Shown piece after piece: positions 12,996 to 26,093 of a stretch of DNA of 64,000 nucleotides; the stretch's first letter is position 1, and each line of letters begins with the position of its first letter. Source of the stretch: Mixophyes australis (taxonomy: Eukaryota > Chordata > Amphibia > Anura > Limnodynastidae); the NCBI GenBank assembly GCA_036250195.1, contig JAVHZZ010000001.1, positions 392,658,783 to 392,722,782 of the forward strand, in the 5' to 3' direction. The notes under the pieces were generated by a model. The model was not told where the DNA came from. It ran no database searches and was given only the letters and a program-made list of their open reading frames with translations. Made by a program: the position numbers and the translations under genes.

Positions 12996-13572
12996 TGTGA
13001 CAGAAGCACTGGGAAAATGGCAAATGGTAGGTATGTATTTACCAGGCAGTCTGTCTTATATTCTTTTAAACCCCAGTGAGATTGTCTATGTGTGGGAAAA
13101 AGCCTCCCAAATAGTGTTCGGCTATAGAAAAAGGCTGTATAAGGGTTCCTGGGGTATAAATGGAGAGAGAAGGGTGGCCTCTATTTTGTGTTTTCCAAAC
13201 CAGCTGGCAAGTGCTGGTAATCAGGAGTTGCACCTGCAAAGTGCAGATAAAAAGCTGACAGTTTTCTGTGTCTCTCTCCGACTTGGGGAGGAGGTTGGAT
13301 GCCTCCTGAGAGACTCTGCAAATGGTGACCAATTAGCTCTTTATTTTGTATGTGTGTGGGAAACAAAGTCCTTCACAGGAGAGAGGGTGTTCCTCTGTGT
13401 TTCATTAGTGCCGGACAGACAAGGTGTTTATTTTCACATTTTCTTTGTTTTTCTGCTTAAAATTACTGCCTGAGGCCAGCTGTACCAAAACATTGGATTT
13501 GTGTGACTTCTCTGGTGCTGTACACCACCATCTACCCCAGGAGATGGCACCTGTTCCACTAAACCGATAACA
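12996..13572 (+). mobile_element. Probable solo LTR of an LTR retrotransposon
   Basis: The block starts TGTGACAGAAG and ends CCGATAACA, fitting the TG...CA rule. CTAT flanks both sides (12992-12995 and 13573-13576) as a 4-bp target duplication. A TATA-like 'gggtataaatgg' near 13152-13163 would fit a U3 promoter. No primer-binding site, gag or pol lies next to it, so it would be a solo LTR left by recombination. A 163-codon frame runs through it but looks non-coding. The family (Gypsy or endogenous retrovirus) is not identified. A 4-bp match can arise by chance, so confidence is moderate. Confidence 0.5.
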
Positions 13573-13839
13573 CTATCTTTTCCCTTTAAGAGGGAAAATA
13601 GAGAGAGAATAGTGCATGATCAGATTTATAATTTGCTTAAGTAAGACTCTATAAATCTGTGGAAATCACATCTCAAAAAATTCATAACGAAAAAGTTTTA
13701 CAATCATATATTGTTATTATCCAGTATGTATAGAATTTTATATAGCATTGTGCAATTTGTAAGGTACACTAATACAAACTGATACAAAAGGGTAAAGAGT
13801 GCACTGCTTGTGAGAGCATGAAATGTTGCGGCTAGACTA

Positions 13840-14367
13840 AGCTTCCTCTCACACTGGTCATCATCTGCTACTTTACTCTGTAAATCTTCATTGCTTCCAG
13901 AATTCAGTTCAAGCTGATCACCCTCATCTACAAAGCTCTTACTAATGCTTCCCTTACATACATCTCTGACCTCATCATCAATGCTAAACCACTTGACTCC
14001 GCCTCTGATCTATGTCTCTCTTCGCCTCTTAATCTCCTCTCAATTCCCTATTCCAAGACTTCTTCCACGCTGCTCTTAGACTACAGAACTCCTTGCGTCA
14101 CCCTACCAAACTCTTCCGCTACCTACAACCCTTCAAACCATTGTTTAAAACTAACATCTTAATGCTTACCCACTCCTAACCCTAACAATTAGAATTGGTA
14201 ACGGTATCCATACTTAGCTCATGACTATCCATGTATGTGTTATTATGTATAATTGTATTCATGTATCTGCTATTATGCGTATTATATGCATATATGTCAT
14301 AACTGTTAGATATATGTCATGTCATGTCAAATCTGAGGCACCCTATAAATAAACAAAGATGATGAGT
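13840..14367 (+). pseudogene. L2-type LINE 3' fragment
   Basis: From about 13900 the plus strand reads IQFKLITLIYKALTNASL and then YISDLI, the C-terminal block of L2 ORF2, equivalent to the block near 2300 on the minus strand. Frameshifts follow. A 3' untranslated part ends 'caccctataaataaacaaag' then GATGATG at about 14362. It is a 5'-truncated, inactive copy. Confidence 0.7.
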
Positions 14368-14484
14368 CACAGTACTATATAAGAACAATGTTGATGTTCT
14401 GTGGATTTTGTATTAGATTCAATTATTGTAGGATAAAATGCAAAGTATAATAGTGCACCAGCAAAAAAATATTTTTTTCTCTTA

Positions 14485-14595
14485 ATCATCATCATCACCA
14501 TTTATTTATATAGCGCCACTAATTCCGCAGCGCTGTACAGAGAACTCATTCACATCAGTCCCTGCCACATTGGAGCTTACAGTCTAAATTCCTTA

Positions 14596-14631
<36 letters not shown>

Positions 14632-14830
14632 ACTAGGATCAATTTGATAGCAGCCTATTAACCTACTAGTATGTTTTTGGAGTGTGAGAGGAAACCGGAG
14701 CACCCGGAGGAAACCCACGCAAACACGGGGAGAACATACAAACTGCAGACAGATAAGATCATGGTTGGGAATTAAACTCATGACCCCAGTGCTTTAAGGC
14801 AGAAGTGCTAACCACTGAGCCACCGTGCTC
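14485..14830 (-). mobile_element. V-SINE/DANA-like SINE, full length
   Basis: On the minus strand it begins with a tRNA-like head: an A-box-like TGGCTCAGTGG, then a weak B box near GAGTTTAATTCCC. The conserved core follows (GTTCTCCCCGTGTTTGCGTG, TTTCCTCCGGGTGCTCCGG). After a (GT)n stretch comes the tail 'ctgtacagcgctgcggaatt', 'agtggcgctatataaataaa' and (GATGAT)n. The core matches DANA-type V-SINEs of fish (established knowledge). The tail resembles the L2 tails here, suggesting L2 machinery mobilises it. Partial copies lie at 8849, 28322, 38645 and 53138. Confidence 0.85.
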
Positions 14831-16723
14831 CAAGGATATCCACAGACTAGCGATTGCAGTAGCTTTTTCGGGGGAAGCCATGCTGTTTGCCCCCATGAGA
14901 ATTACACTACCAGGCTATTTTGCACTTTTAGGTGGGGTAACATGCTTCTCCCCCCCAATTATTTATTTTAAAAAAAACGAACCAATCATCATTATGAAGA
15001 TGATAGTGATGATGACTGCCATCTATCTACTGAATGACACACTTATGTTAAGATAGTGCAGCAAAACAAACCCCTTGGGGGGAGGGGGGGGGGGTGTCTG
15101 GACACATTTTATGTCTACGTTTTGACAAAAACTGCACCCAATTCTACACAGGGCCCAACTGTACTGTCAGTTATAGAGGAGAAATGGCAAAGTATTGTAC
15201 CTGAAACTATTACATATTTGTGAATGTTGTGAAAGTAGCTCTTTAATTCAGAGCAACTTGTATTTTAACTTTAGAGGTACTTGGAGATGTGGAATTTCAT
15301 GGATTGCACAGATAATTCTCATTGTGAGATCATTATATCCAATAAGTATTTAAGCAAAGCGATCTCTTAATTTGCACTGTATTATTGGAGTTTATGGCAA
15401 ATTGCATATCTCACACTTATAATTTATTGTTAATAATTGCTCTAAAGCAGCTCCAAAAATCGGCAAAGAGAAATTAGTATATTTCAGAAAAACAAATGTC
15501 TCTCTTTGTTAGACCATAACTTTTCAAATGGCTGGAGAGAGTTGCATAACATTAGCGTAAGCAGAGACATTTGTGCTCATTTCCAAACTTTGTAGTTTAA
15601 AAAATATATATTTTATTATAGTTTTGTTGCAGTGACTGAATCAAGCCACATTACGACATGTGTAACTTACATAATATGAATAATAAAATAAATAGCTTAC
15701 TCCAAGTAAGTTTAATAGTCTTTTTAACAGTCATATAAACACAGGTTTGGTCTGCAACAAAATTATTGGTAAGTAAAATGGGCTGACTAGATGGACCAGT
15801 TGGTCTTTGACATTGAGGTTCTACACTTTTGTGTTTTGCAGTAATTGTAAGCCCAGACAGGTCAGAGACCCCATGAAGCTCCACATTAGCTCTCAGAAGT
15901 CTCACAGCAACTCCACAGTAGCTCCTTCAACGCTCCTCAGCAACTCAACAGAAGGATCTCAGAAGCAAGTTGAAAAACAGGAATTCACACAGTATGCAAA
16001 AAGCTCACCCAATATTAAGAGATAAAATATTAATGCTGTGTACACTGCTGGAGGCAGAATTACTCAGGTCATTATCAACTGTAATAGCTTTAATGCAACC
16101 TGGGTCAAAATTGCATATCTTCTGTCAGTTGGTCTGTATCTGTGAGCACCATATTGGATTGGCTACATACATAGCTCTCTCTGAAAACAATTACAGCATG
16201 AGTTTATGAGTGGTCTAGTTAATACTTATTGAACTATCAACAGTTTTTGGTAACATAGTTAGTGTTAACAGAGTTGTTGAAAATTTACAGACAGACAAGT
16301 ACACTATAACATCCAACCTACAGCGGACAATACCTCCATATGCTAAAAGTCTAACATCTATTCCAAAAATAAATAAATAATATTTGAATCAAAGAGGTTT
16401 GATCAGACAGTAAAAAATGGGTCACAAGTCGCTAGTTTTATATTTTATTATTTGGCACTTTTTGTGCTGTGATTCATGGAGCAGTGTGGCAGTGGGAATT
16501 ATTAAACACACATACATGAAGAATTTCAATCATCGCACAAGTAAATATATTACATTCATGTAATTTAAATTCCTTGTAATAAAAACAGACAACTGTACAG
16601 TTAATACCTATTGTATATAATGCGGCAGATACTTCAAATGTTACATTTTACAAGAAAGGTTAAATTGTAATATAACAAATATATTGTACAAAATATTATC
16701 CTAAGTTATAAAGTGTATATTTA
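14831..16723. other. Intronic sequence; G-rich tract
   Basis: A G-run lies at about 15077-15096. Otherwise AT-rich intron with no exon or classified repeat. Frames at 15651-16209 show no known protein. Confidence 0.45.
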
Positions 16724-16882
16724 GGGGCAAATTGGTAAAAATTAACATTCATTTTTGCTTGCACCTCTATGGGGCGTGAGCAAAAATTAGGGAGTTTTTT
16801 GTTAACAAAAAAAAGAATCTGAGCAAGGTGTCTTGTGACCATTCCGGAGACACCTTGCGCTGATTTTTTTACAATTGAACCT
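16724..16882. mobile_element. Possible MITE with internal hairpins
   Basis: Imperfect terminal repeats ('ggggcaaattggtaaaaa' and the complement of 'tttttttacaattgaacct') enclose two inverted repeats: 'ttttttgttaacaaaaaa' and 'gcaaggtgtct'/'agacaccttgc'. The terminal match is only partial, so this is tentative. Confidence 0.4.
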
Positions 16883-17149
16883 TTCCCTTTGTCATAAAAT
16901 TCCTGACAAATATTGGCATCAACTAGGCATCATAGGTGTGGGAAAAGCAGGGATCATGGGACAGTTGATGGCCAAAGAAGGAGACCAGATGCCAGGATGA
17001 GGGGACAAATGACGAAATGATGAATCTTTGCTAGGAGATTCCCTAAACAAACTCTCATTCATTTAAAGAAACAAATAATCACTTTCGAGCGTAGAGTCTC
17101 ATCTTTAAATAGAGTTGTTGCTTCACCAAGATGATTCTAACATCTAAAG

Positions 17150-17249
17150 CAGGCCTGGCCAACCTATGGCTCTCCAGGTGTTGTGTAACTACAGCATGCT
17201 TAGCCAGCATGATAGACACATCTGGAGAGCCACAGGTTGGCCAGGCCTG
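17150..17249. mobile_element. 100-bp palindromic hAT-type MITE
   Basis: The left end CAGGCCTGGCCAACCTATGG pairs with the right end ending CACAGGTTGGCCAGGCCTG. The flanks are 8-bp near-duplicates, ATCTAAAG and GTCTAAAG, the length expected for hAT transposons. A second, truncated member lies at 37058. Confidence 0.85.
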
Positions 17250-17582
17250 GTCTAAAGGCTTGAACCAAACTTTAACCCCAGGCCTAACATGAGCACACAC
17301 CCTACTCCAATGTACTCTATGTCCTAACTATAAATGGAAATTCCAGCTATAAAACTATCTGAGTGTTAACAGAGCTCTGATTTTTGATTGGTAAACGCTA
17401 ATATTGCAAGATTCCCTCTCAGATGATAATCAGTATGTGCCTCTATATGCAATGAGGTTCATATGTCATATGTGAAGATACGTAAGTGGGCACTTGCAGG
17501 AAATTAAATCTGTAAAGTTCCAGATTGTTTATACACTGACATCTCTGACCTGAAAAGGAATACAACATGGGTTTACAAGCTA

Positions 17583-17774
17583 GGGGCATATTCAATTAAA
17601 CGCTAAGTGCCATCTGAACAGACTCAAAGGCGTTTTGTGTTACTGCAACATCGCGGATTTCCATTCGGCCCTATAGGTTTGCAAAGGGAAATTTGCGCTG
17701 TTGCGACACTGTATTAACATAAAAATGCGCAGCCGCATGTGCCGCAATTTCATCTGCTAATTGAATATGCCCCC
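17583..17774. mobile_element. MITE with 15-bp inverted ends
   Basis: The left end GGGGCATATTCAATTA matches the complement of the right end TAATTGAATATGCCCC. CTAG/TAG on both sides may be the target duplication. The length is about 190 bp with no coding capacity. The short target site suggests a Harbinger-like type, by inference. Confidence 0.75.
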
Positions 17775-19009
17775 TAGTGTTATACGCCTCAGATATGATT
17801 GGGTTTTTGTTGGCTGCACAGTCTGTGATGTTTCATATAAATTTGTTTTAAGAACAATGTAATGACTGGTCACTGCTCTACATTACACTCTGTCTATAAA
17901 AAAAAAAGATTGTTTAAGTGTGAATGAAAATAATCTATAGACAATATTTTCACTATAAAAAGAAAATGAAATAAGCATCATTTAAGCCTGAGCAATAAAA
18001 AGCTTAAGTGGTCTCTGGAGGCATCTACTGGAAAACTAACAAAACTGCAGCTATAAAAAAAATAAATAAAATGCTATCATGTGTGAAATAATGACAGACA
18101 ATTTTATAAACGTATCTACAGCTCCAATTAAAGGAATAAAGTGACAAAAGAAATAAAATGAAACAAACACGAACTCACAACGTCTCAATAACTATGTACT
18201 ATAGATTTATAGCATTGTGAACTGAAACAGGTAATAGTGTAAAAACCCAAAACTGAGATAGAAATTTACGGATGATACCAACAGTCACTGCAATCTGCAT
18301 TGTAAATACTGTATTAATACCTTTATGTGGACCACAGATTTCAATACAAATAAAGTAATAGCTTGCTATGTCTATTTTTAATTATGATATGCTGCACAAA
18401 GGCTATACATGCGATTAAGAAAATGTCTAGAGAGATATCATTAAAAAAAAACTTTATAATCCATATAAACTATGTTTGCCTACAGTTGGTTTCTGTAATT
18501 TACCTGAAATTACCATTTAATACAACGTGTTCCACCCATGGCTTATTAGAAGCTGCCTCCACCCTAAAGTAAAACTATAGTTGTAAGTGAAATTCTGTGA
18601 CCTAATATAAAATAACAATACTTTTATTTATTAGCGCTCTGTGGTTCAGGAGATCCAGCGGTTCTCTGATGCATGTAACAGTCCAAGCAGGAGATCCTCC
18701 GGCTCACTCCAGTGGGCCTTGTTTGTGGTTGACAACGCATTAACTTCTCATTGGCCTGAATGAGAATTTCATTCCAATTAACTCATTTGGTGATCTGCCA
18801 AATCGCCAAATTCAACAAGTCCCGGTAAGTAAACCTTCATATTTTATTTGAGGTCCCTTGTATCAGCAACAAAAAATTTAATTTTGGATGGAGTTAACTT
18901 TAAAATTAAAGATAATTAAAAAGAGTGTGTTTAATTAAGGCTTAAATGTAGTTCCATCATGTATTAGCTTATATGATACTACAAACTTCACAGGCAGGTC
19001 CATCACTAC
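17775..19009. other. Intronic sequence without recognised gene
   Basis: AT-rich intron. A GC-richer patch at 18640-18840 may be an old mobile-element fragment. No exon is seen. Confidence 0.4.
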
Positions 19010-19292
19010 CCTATTTTCATGTGCTCACTTTATTTAGCTACCGTGATGATACCTGATATTTCTTTATGTGTATTTGCTATTTATGTCATTGTTATGTCTC
19101 TATGTTATTTTCTTTTTGAGTGGTTGTTTAGATTTTCCATTTATTTGTACTTGTACAATTTGTACTTGTATCTGCAACCTTTGATTTGTTATGGTGTTAA
19201 TGTGTTTATTTGTATACAATTATTTGCATGCTGATTGTCCGATGCTGTGGAATCTGTGTTGCCTTACAAATAAAAGTGGATGTTGATTACTT
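19010..19292 (+). mobile_element. Decayed L2-like 3' tail
   Basis: Ends 'gtccgatgctgtggaatctg', 'tgttgccttacaaataaaag', then 'tggatgttgatt'. This is a diverged form of the 'gcgctgcggaat...ggcgctatataaataaa' tail found elsewhere. The 5' boundary is uncertain. Confidence 0.5.
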
Positions 19293-21042
19293 TTTTTTAA
19301 AGTAAATATATTTGCAGTATTCCATAGCACAGATAAAGGCATTGAGCAAATGAGCTTACAGCATATGCTTCAGCAGAACCAGCCCTCGTTGTAAATGAAC
19401 CCCATTTTGACTCCATTTGGGGCCAAAAAAGTCTATAAATGAACTACAAGTGTATTATTGTAATGCATTACATCAAGCAAACTGTAACTTATGTGCAGAA
19501 TGGTGTATCTGTAGACATCTACAACTATATATTTGGACACAGGGCCAGTGTTACCATTAACTAGGCAATGATTAAGGGGCACCTAAAATATCACTCATCA
19601 AGTTATTTTAATGCCCTGTGGCACACCGACACAGAGCGCCAGCCGCTGACATGAAGGAAAAGCAACCATCAGGTTCTTATAAGCTCCTGGCTGCTACTCT
19701 TCCATGTCAGTGTTACGCTGGAAGTCTGGAGTTTGGCTATGATGTCTAAGCGACACACACCCAGTCTGAGGTGCCCCGGATGCCTCCCTCATGCCAATAT
19801 AGGAAACGGCAAGGGTGTGGACACCATTTCCGAGGGGGGGAGGGGCTGCAAGGACCTGTTTATACAAGATTTTTGTAGACCAGAATAAGGCTACCTGTGA
19901 GTCTTCAGTTCTTAACATAACTGAACTGCAGACCAACAGTTAGGTATGAAAACAGAACAAGTTACACAGGTCCAGAAATATATTTTATCACCAAAAAAAT
20001 CACTGAATCATTTCTTGTTACTGGATAAACATTTTCATTAGTCAATGAAGTCTAAGTCAAGACACTGGACAAGTGATCATCAAAGGACTACACATCCTAG
20101 GGTACAGTAATGAACATGTATATAAGAAAAGATTGGAACAAAAGAAAACTACCCAAGGGCATCAATCAGACTATTAGAACTGTGTGGAAAATATAAAACA
20201 ACACTGGATGCCCAATAAAAAATGAATTGTGAATATAGTTCAATCTCCCTTTGTAGATAAATCCCTGCTATAATCACCTTTAAAGAAATATTCAGACAAA
20301 AAGAATATGTATTTTTTTATGATTGTATAACAAGGATCAACTTCAAGCACACAATAGTAAGTTCTAATATGGAGAGCAAGAGTGCAAGTCAAACTTTGGA
20401 TCATTTGAGTTCTATATGTATATATAGGGAAATATAAACAGTCTAGCATGCCGTTATGTTGATGATTTGTAGTATTAATCACTGGGATACCACAGACCAC
20501 ATCTCACATAATGATACACTCCACATTTTAGTTGGAGAGTTACATTATTGCCTGTTGGAATGTAGTAATTCTGCAACAGCTGCAATAAGCACAGATGCTG
20601 GGACTGGATGAAAAAAAATAGAATCAAAACTAGAATAAGTAAGGTAGAAGTTCCCATGTAAGCCTGGGACACAAAAGAATAAAACAGCCCTCATTAGTCT
20701 CTAATGCTGGGAGCTCTAATCCTGATTTGCACTGTTGTAATTTTGGGCATGGGTTTATCTTGTCACCCCATGTAGCAGGTGGGGGAGGGTAAATGTATAC
20801 TTGATGATAATTTTTAATTCCTAATGCCAGGGATCCTACAAATGAACCCCAAAAGGTAGCATTAAGAATAGACACAAGGTTTCTGATCCTTATTTTTTCT
20901 GGCCTATTTTAAACATACTTTACCAATATATTTGCTACCCTGAAGCAAGATTAGATAATTTCACTAACCTATTTCACTAACCCACTGAATGATATTTACT
21001 AAAAAACGAAGATATATGCACTAATAGCAACCAATCAGCTTA
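19293..21042. other. Intronic sequence without recognised gene
   Basis: A GC-richer part at about 19550-19850 looks like a mobile-element fragment ('ggccagtgttaccattaact'). No exon was recognised. The minus-strand frames at 20240-20875 lack known domains. Confidence 0.4.
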
Positions 21043-21237
21043 CATTGTTTCCCAAACCCAGTCCTCAGGACCCCTAACAGTGCAGGTTTTCTGGGGCACA
21101 AGTCAAATAATTAGTACCACCTGTGGATCTTTCAAAATGTGTCAGTCAGTAATGAATACACCTGTGCTCCAGCAGAGATTATATGGAAAACAAGCACTGT
21201 TAGGGGTACTTGAGGACTGGGCTTAGAAAAAACACTG
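21043..21237. mobile_element. hAT-like MITE
   Basis: The left end CATTGTTTCCCAAACCCAGT continues CCTCAGGACCCCTAACAGTG. The right end carries the complementary 'cactgttaggggtacttgag', 'gactgggcttag', 'aaaacactg'. The flanking duplication is not clean. Family assignment rests on the TTTCCCAAAC-type terminus and the overall form. Confidence 0.65.
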
Positions 21238-21789
21238 AGCTATTAAATAAATCAATAAAGTCAGCTTGGATAGAAAGATAAGAAAAAATAAGTAGATGTA
21301 ACTTAAGCATAAAGCCAAAACTAAAAAATGTATTCACACATACTTAGGAATGAGGATACTGCCAATACCATAAGGAACAATGTATTTTTGCACACGTTTA
21401 CTTTGTTTACAGTACAAATGTGCACAGATTTAAAGTAGCTGTTCAGCATATTTTTTAAGGTCTTTTATATGCTTAAGTACTGAAAGTTGCAATACAATGT
21501 AATGAAGACTTGTTTTAATAAAGTAAATAATGAAGAGAAGTATCACCTAATTGAAGACACGAGTCCTCAACTGTTATGGACATGGAAATCATGCTTTAGC
21601 GACACAGTCAAGTTTATCATTTCTGCTAATGTATTGGATAAACAGAAAATACAATGTTTTATTTGCTGGGGTAAATCCAGGTGAATTTTAAACTGTTTTG
21701 TTTTGTGACAGATAGGTAAGTGCTACACAAGCTACAATCTTTGCATTTCCCTCCTCCATTACAATCTAGTAGATTAACTAACACAATAT

Positions 21790-22214
21790 GGGCCTCATTT
21801 AGAGTCGGACGCAAAGTCCGTTTAAGAAGTGTAGGAGTGGGAGTGTGCCGCAGCTTGGTAGGGTATTACGAGTGGCAAGCAACCTCAGTTGCGTCCCAGT
21901 TGTAATACCCTATCGAGCTGCGAGCAGTTCCTGCAGCTAGCTAAAGCTTGCGCCACCTAATTCCTGCCGCACAGCTTTAGCCCTGTTTTGACGTGTGTTG
22001 CGTCTGCGCCTCACTGCGGCTAGGATGTATTTACATGGTCACGCCTTCACAATTCCACATTCCTCCCATTCTCTCGTATTAAGTCGCAAGCTGTCGCAAG
22101 TGTTAATTACGTCCAAGATGCAGGCGGATTTGGTGCTTTCTGCACATGCGTGCTAGTGTTTTTTGGGTAGATGCGCCTAAAAAAGGACTTTGCGTCTGAC
22201 TCTAAATGAGGTCC
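21790..22214. mobile_element. Harbinger-like MITE, 425 bp
   Basis: The left terminus GGGCCTCATTTAGAGTCGGA continues CGCAAAGTCCG. The reverse complement of the right end reads GGACCTCATTTAGAGTCAGA then CGCAAAGTCC. TAT flanks both sides as a 3-bp target duplication. The interior has a stem ('tagggtattac'/'gtaataccct'). No transposase is present, so it is non-autonomous. Confidence 0.85.
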
Positions 22215-25200
22215 TATATCTTTAGCCGTGGAACCCTTGTGTTTTGTAGCGCTTGCTGTTAATTTAGTCAGGACTATAAATACAAATCTCAACAAAAAGT
22301 ACTAAAAAAATAAACCATTCAATGATTTTATTCATAATTTCACACACTCTATAATTATACACTCTAGGGGGTAAATGTATGAACGTGCGGGTTCTTCAAC
22401 ACCCGCGTGTTCAGCGTGTCCGGCGAGTAAATTTCAAGCGGCGCTGCATTGTAAAGGGAAACTTCCCTTTACAATGCATAATAATGCATAATAATGACAA
22501 AGGCAATTGGTAACTGCAGTAAACTCTATGTGATTTGAGACCCGGATCATCTACCCACAATGCCCCTGGTGGTTAGAGCATGTGTTTATATGTTCAAACA
22601 TAAGCTTGGATGTGAATGATATCTAAGCCTACTATAAGATTACACCTAAGCCTATGCTACTGCATGCTAACATGCTATGCAAGTCTAAAGTCTAAAAACT
22701 AAAAATAAAGTGGAGTAAATACAAAAATCGAGAAGGAAAATTAACTAAGAAAAAATGAAAGAAAATCAGATAGACACACATATATATGCTTTCCATATAC
22801 AACTTATTATGCCTCAAAATACAGACTAGCCCTTTAAAAAATGAACATATTTTACATTTGGTAAAAGTTAGAAGTTGCAGAACACACTGAGGAGTATATT
22901 CCATACCTGGAATTGCATAAAAGGAAAGAATCAGGAAAAAATGTTTACCCATTTCCTCTGTATGACGTACATAAATTAAAAATGTATTTACTTGACTAAG
23001 GTTTCAGAAGAAAGCCCCGCCCAGACGAAAAAACAACAATTATATATAAACTTGCGTGGGGTAGGGTAAAATATAAAATAAGTTTTTTTCAGTGATACAG
23101 AAGGTTCCACTTTAGTATTCACGCCTGTCAGCTAAAGGGTTAAAAGACTGACCCAGCCACCCTAACCACATGGTAAAATCTTTGCTTTCTTGTTAATATC
23201 ACCAACTTGTTAGCACTATTACTAATGTAACCCTAGTCCCAAGGCTCAAAGCATACTAGAAAATACGCACTATGGGCCTGATTCAGAGCGAGCCGTACGC
23301 CCACTACAGCTATCCAGACCTGCAAATTTTTGGCAATTACCATACCTAACGCCCAAAGAGGTATGACAGGGGAGGAAAGGAGTTTTCTAGCGTAGGAAAC
23401 GTACAGTAGGGGCATGTTCAAGCAATTGCATAAAGACTCAGATTGGGTAGTAATCACAGATAGCAATGAAAAAACAGTTTTATGGTCATCTGCATAAGTA
23501 GCAGATGAAGCCAAACACCCTATTTTTACCAATGCTTGAACACTGCACATCTCTTTTTGCATTTTTTACGCATTTATTTTGATGCTGCAATTCCAAATAG
23601 ACTATCTTTTTTTCAAACAGCAAATTTTGTAACATGAATCAGTATTCCCTTTGCAAAATCTCTCTGTGGGGGAGGCTTATATGGCTGACATTCCAAAGCA
23701 CAGTCTCTCAGCTGCAATGCATTTGCGGTTCAGCAGTAAAGTGCGTTCCCAAGTAGAGGGTCATATGTGAATGTGAGCCCTACCTTTATGTACATGATGG
23801 CAGTGGAAGAAGTGACTGTGCTATGAACATGCAAGCTGAGAAGAGGGGGCATTTCAGAGCATTTCTACTCATTACATATGTCATGCGACTGTTGTTGCCA
23901 CGGTAATCAGACAACATTTAGCAAACTGGAAATCATTAGACAAAGCTTGAAGGAAATAGGTAAGGGACAATCAGAGTGATTTATGGTAAAAAGAACAGAC
24001 ATAATTTTTCATGAGATTGTAGATTTAAGCATTTCCAAAACAATCATACCAATTTGTATATTGTAGCAAATTCTCTGCATACTGCAATACATAAATATTA
24101 TTAACACCATGGGATAAAGAGTTCCTATAATATTTGAGAATGAGATAAACAACTTATTACATTTTTGTATTCAATTAAAAAAAAGCAGCTATAGCAGGAA
24201 ATTCATGCACTGATATAGAAATGTTGTGTTCAAGAATCACAAAACTTTTCAACTTTACAGAATGAATAAAAACAACTTGCACAAAAAACTTTTATTTCTT
24301 CTACATTTTATTACAGAAGTATGTCATGTAATTTAAGGTTTGATGAGGTTTTGCAAGTAAAATTCTGTTTCCTCTGCACTCGCTAATAGTCATGAGAATC
24401 TGTAGTTTGCACCTTCACATTAAAAATGCATTTCATTTTTTTTCTAAATTATTCACCCCGCCTTTTATCCAGATCATGTCTTTGAAAGGAGGATGAGGAT
24501 AATAAATGGAATAATTCATGATTTCCCATTAAATATGAAAGTTTCTTTTACAGAGTTTAGAAAGTGAAGTTGTACATAATGTGCAGGACTTCATTAGAAC
24601 TTTTTTAACCTTTTTATGAAGAATTACTAAATCTCGTGGCTGCGGTAAATATATAATGAAAACCAGAATCCAATGTCTTGTGCAAAAGGTACACTGTATG
24701 GTTACTGTATGGTTACTGTATGGTTAACAGCAACAAATATTGTATAGAAATATTCTCTAAATAAAGAGCAAACCGAATGTAACAAAACAGCTGTCTACAC
24801 AGGTACAAAAATCGACATGTAAAATCAAAAATAAAAGACAAAAATAAACCAATAAATTACTTTACACTTTGCAGTAAATATGGAGAAAATAACAGTAATT
24901 TGTCTGGTAAGTAGTATAAATAGTATATAAGTAATGCCTTCTCAAAACCTTGAGCTCTTCCCATAATATAAGATTAAAAAACAACATAAATCATGTTATA
25001 ATTCTTGGAAATATTTTACTTATATTTCTTCTATCATTTGCATTTTAACGATTTCATATACACTATTATAGAACATGTCTATTTATTTTTAAGGCAGGTA
25101 TGTCTGTTTATTTTTAAGGCTACAAGGCAAACAAATGCAGAACAGAGAATACTAAAACAAATCTGTACGTTATACACAGTTCATGTAAGGAAAAGTCTGA

Positions 25201-26093
25201 TGACTCTCAAGGAAACAGATCTTCCACACAAGTCATCAGCACTATTGTGTACTAAATTATATTTGATGGAATGGAAATATAACTACAAACTCCCATTTCA
25301 TGTTTCGCAAGGGACCAGATAAGCTGTTAGATCCGGGAAAATTAAAAATCAGAAAGACCCTAAACTTCATGTAAAGTAGGAAAATAAAACAATACAATGT
25401 GATTTGCAATTGACCAGTATGGCTTATTTTGTTTAACAGTTTGCTCAGGCATGTAATCTATCTACACATGATGGGCTGTCATCTGCACAGTAACGAAAGT
25501 AAAGAAGTGTTGGTATGAGAAGATAAAAAACCCAAAAACAAATTTATCCGTAACTAAGCAAACATAAGTCCTGTATATTGTATGTACATTATTGTGTAAC
25601 TAATGCAGTACTGAAACATATTACTGTACTGACACACTACTGCATCAGTACATATCAATAAACAAAAACTACTGTACAGCAATATGACCGTATAAATATA
25701 TCTGGGTAATGTGTGCGATGCAAAATCAGTAAAATGGGTCCACTGAATTGTTTGGGTAATGAGAGGACCAAGAAACAAAGTGTAAATTCTGGCAAAATGG
25801 TCAAATCAGGGCATGCAAAATTGTGTGGTTTTAATTTATTTAAAATGAATAGAGCAAGTCATATACCATGATATGTCATTACAATGTATTTGTCCATTTC
25901 CCCATCTTCATCATTCTATTGTTACTGCATTTATTAATCAGAGCAAACTTCAAGTGCATGTTTTATAAATAACAAATGTGAATTAACAGCACAGTAACAA
26001 TTCCAGCAGTAAACAGTGAACAGTCTCGGAAACAACTGCAATTGCTTCAACAATACTAAAACAAAATACATGTCCAATTTAAAGGGAACTTAC
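22215..26093. other. Intronic sequence with MITE fragments
   Basis: A fragment at 22370-22500 carries a perfect hairpin (tgcattgtaaagggaa at 22445-22460, complement at 22463-22478). A part at 23272-23420 begins 'gggcctgattcagagcg', a MITE-like end. Three tandem copies of an 11-mer 'actgtatggtt' lie at about 24692-24725. No exon is seen. Confidence 0.45.

Noticed and set aside
12982..13473. 163-codon plus-strand frame
   Set aside because: It runs through the probable solo LTR, has no recognised domain, and its start lies outside that block. More likely a chance open frame.
14803..14830. tRNA-like sequence at SINE heads (also 28640-28657)
   Set aside because: Only the A-box region and a weak B box remain, with no cloverleaf or intact acceptor stem. 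This is the SINE promoter, not a tRNA gene.
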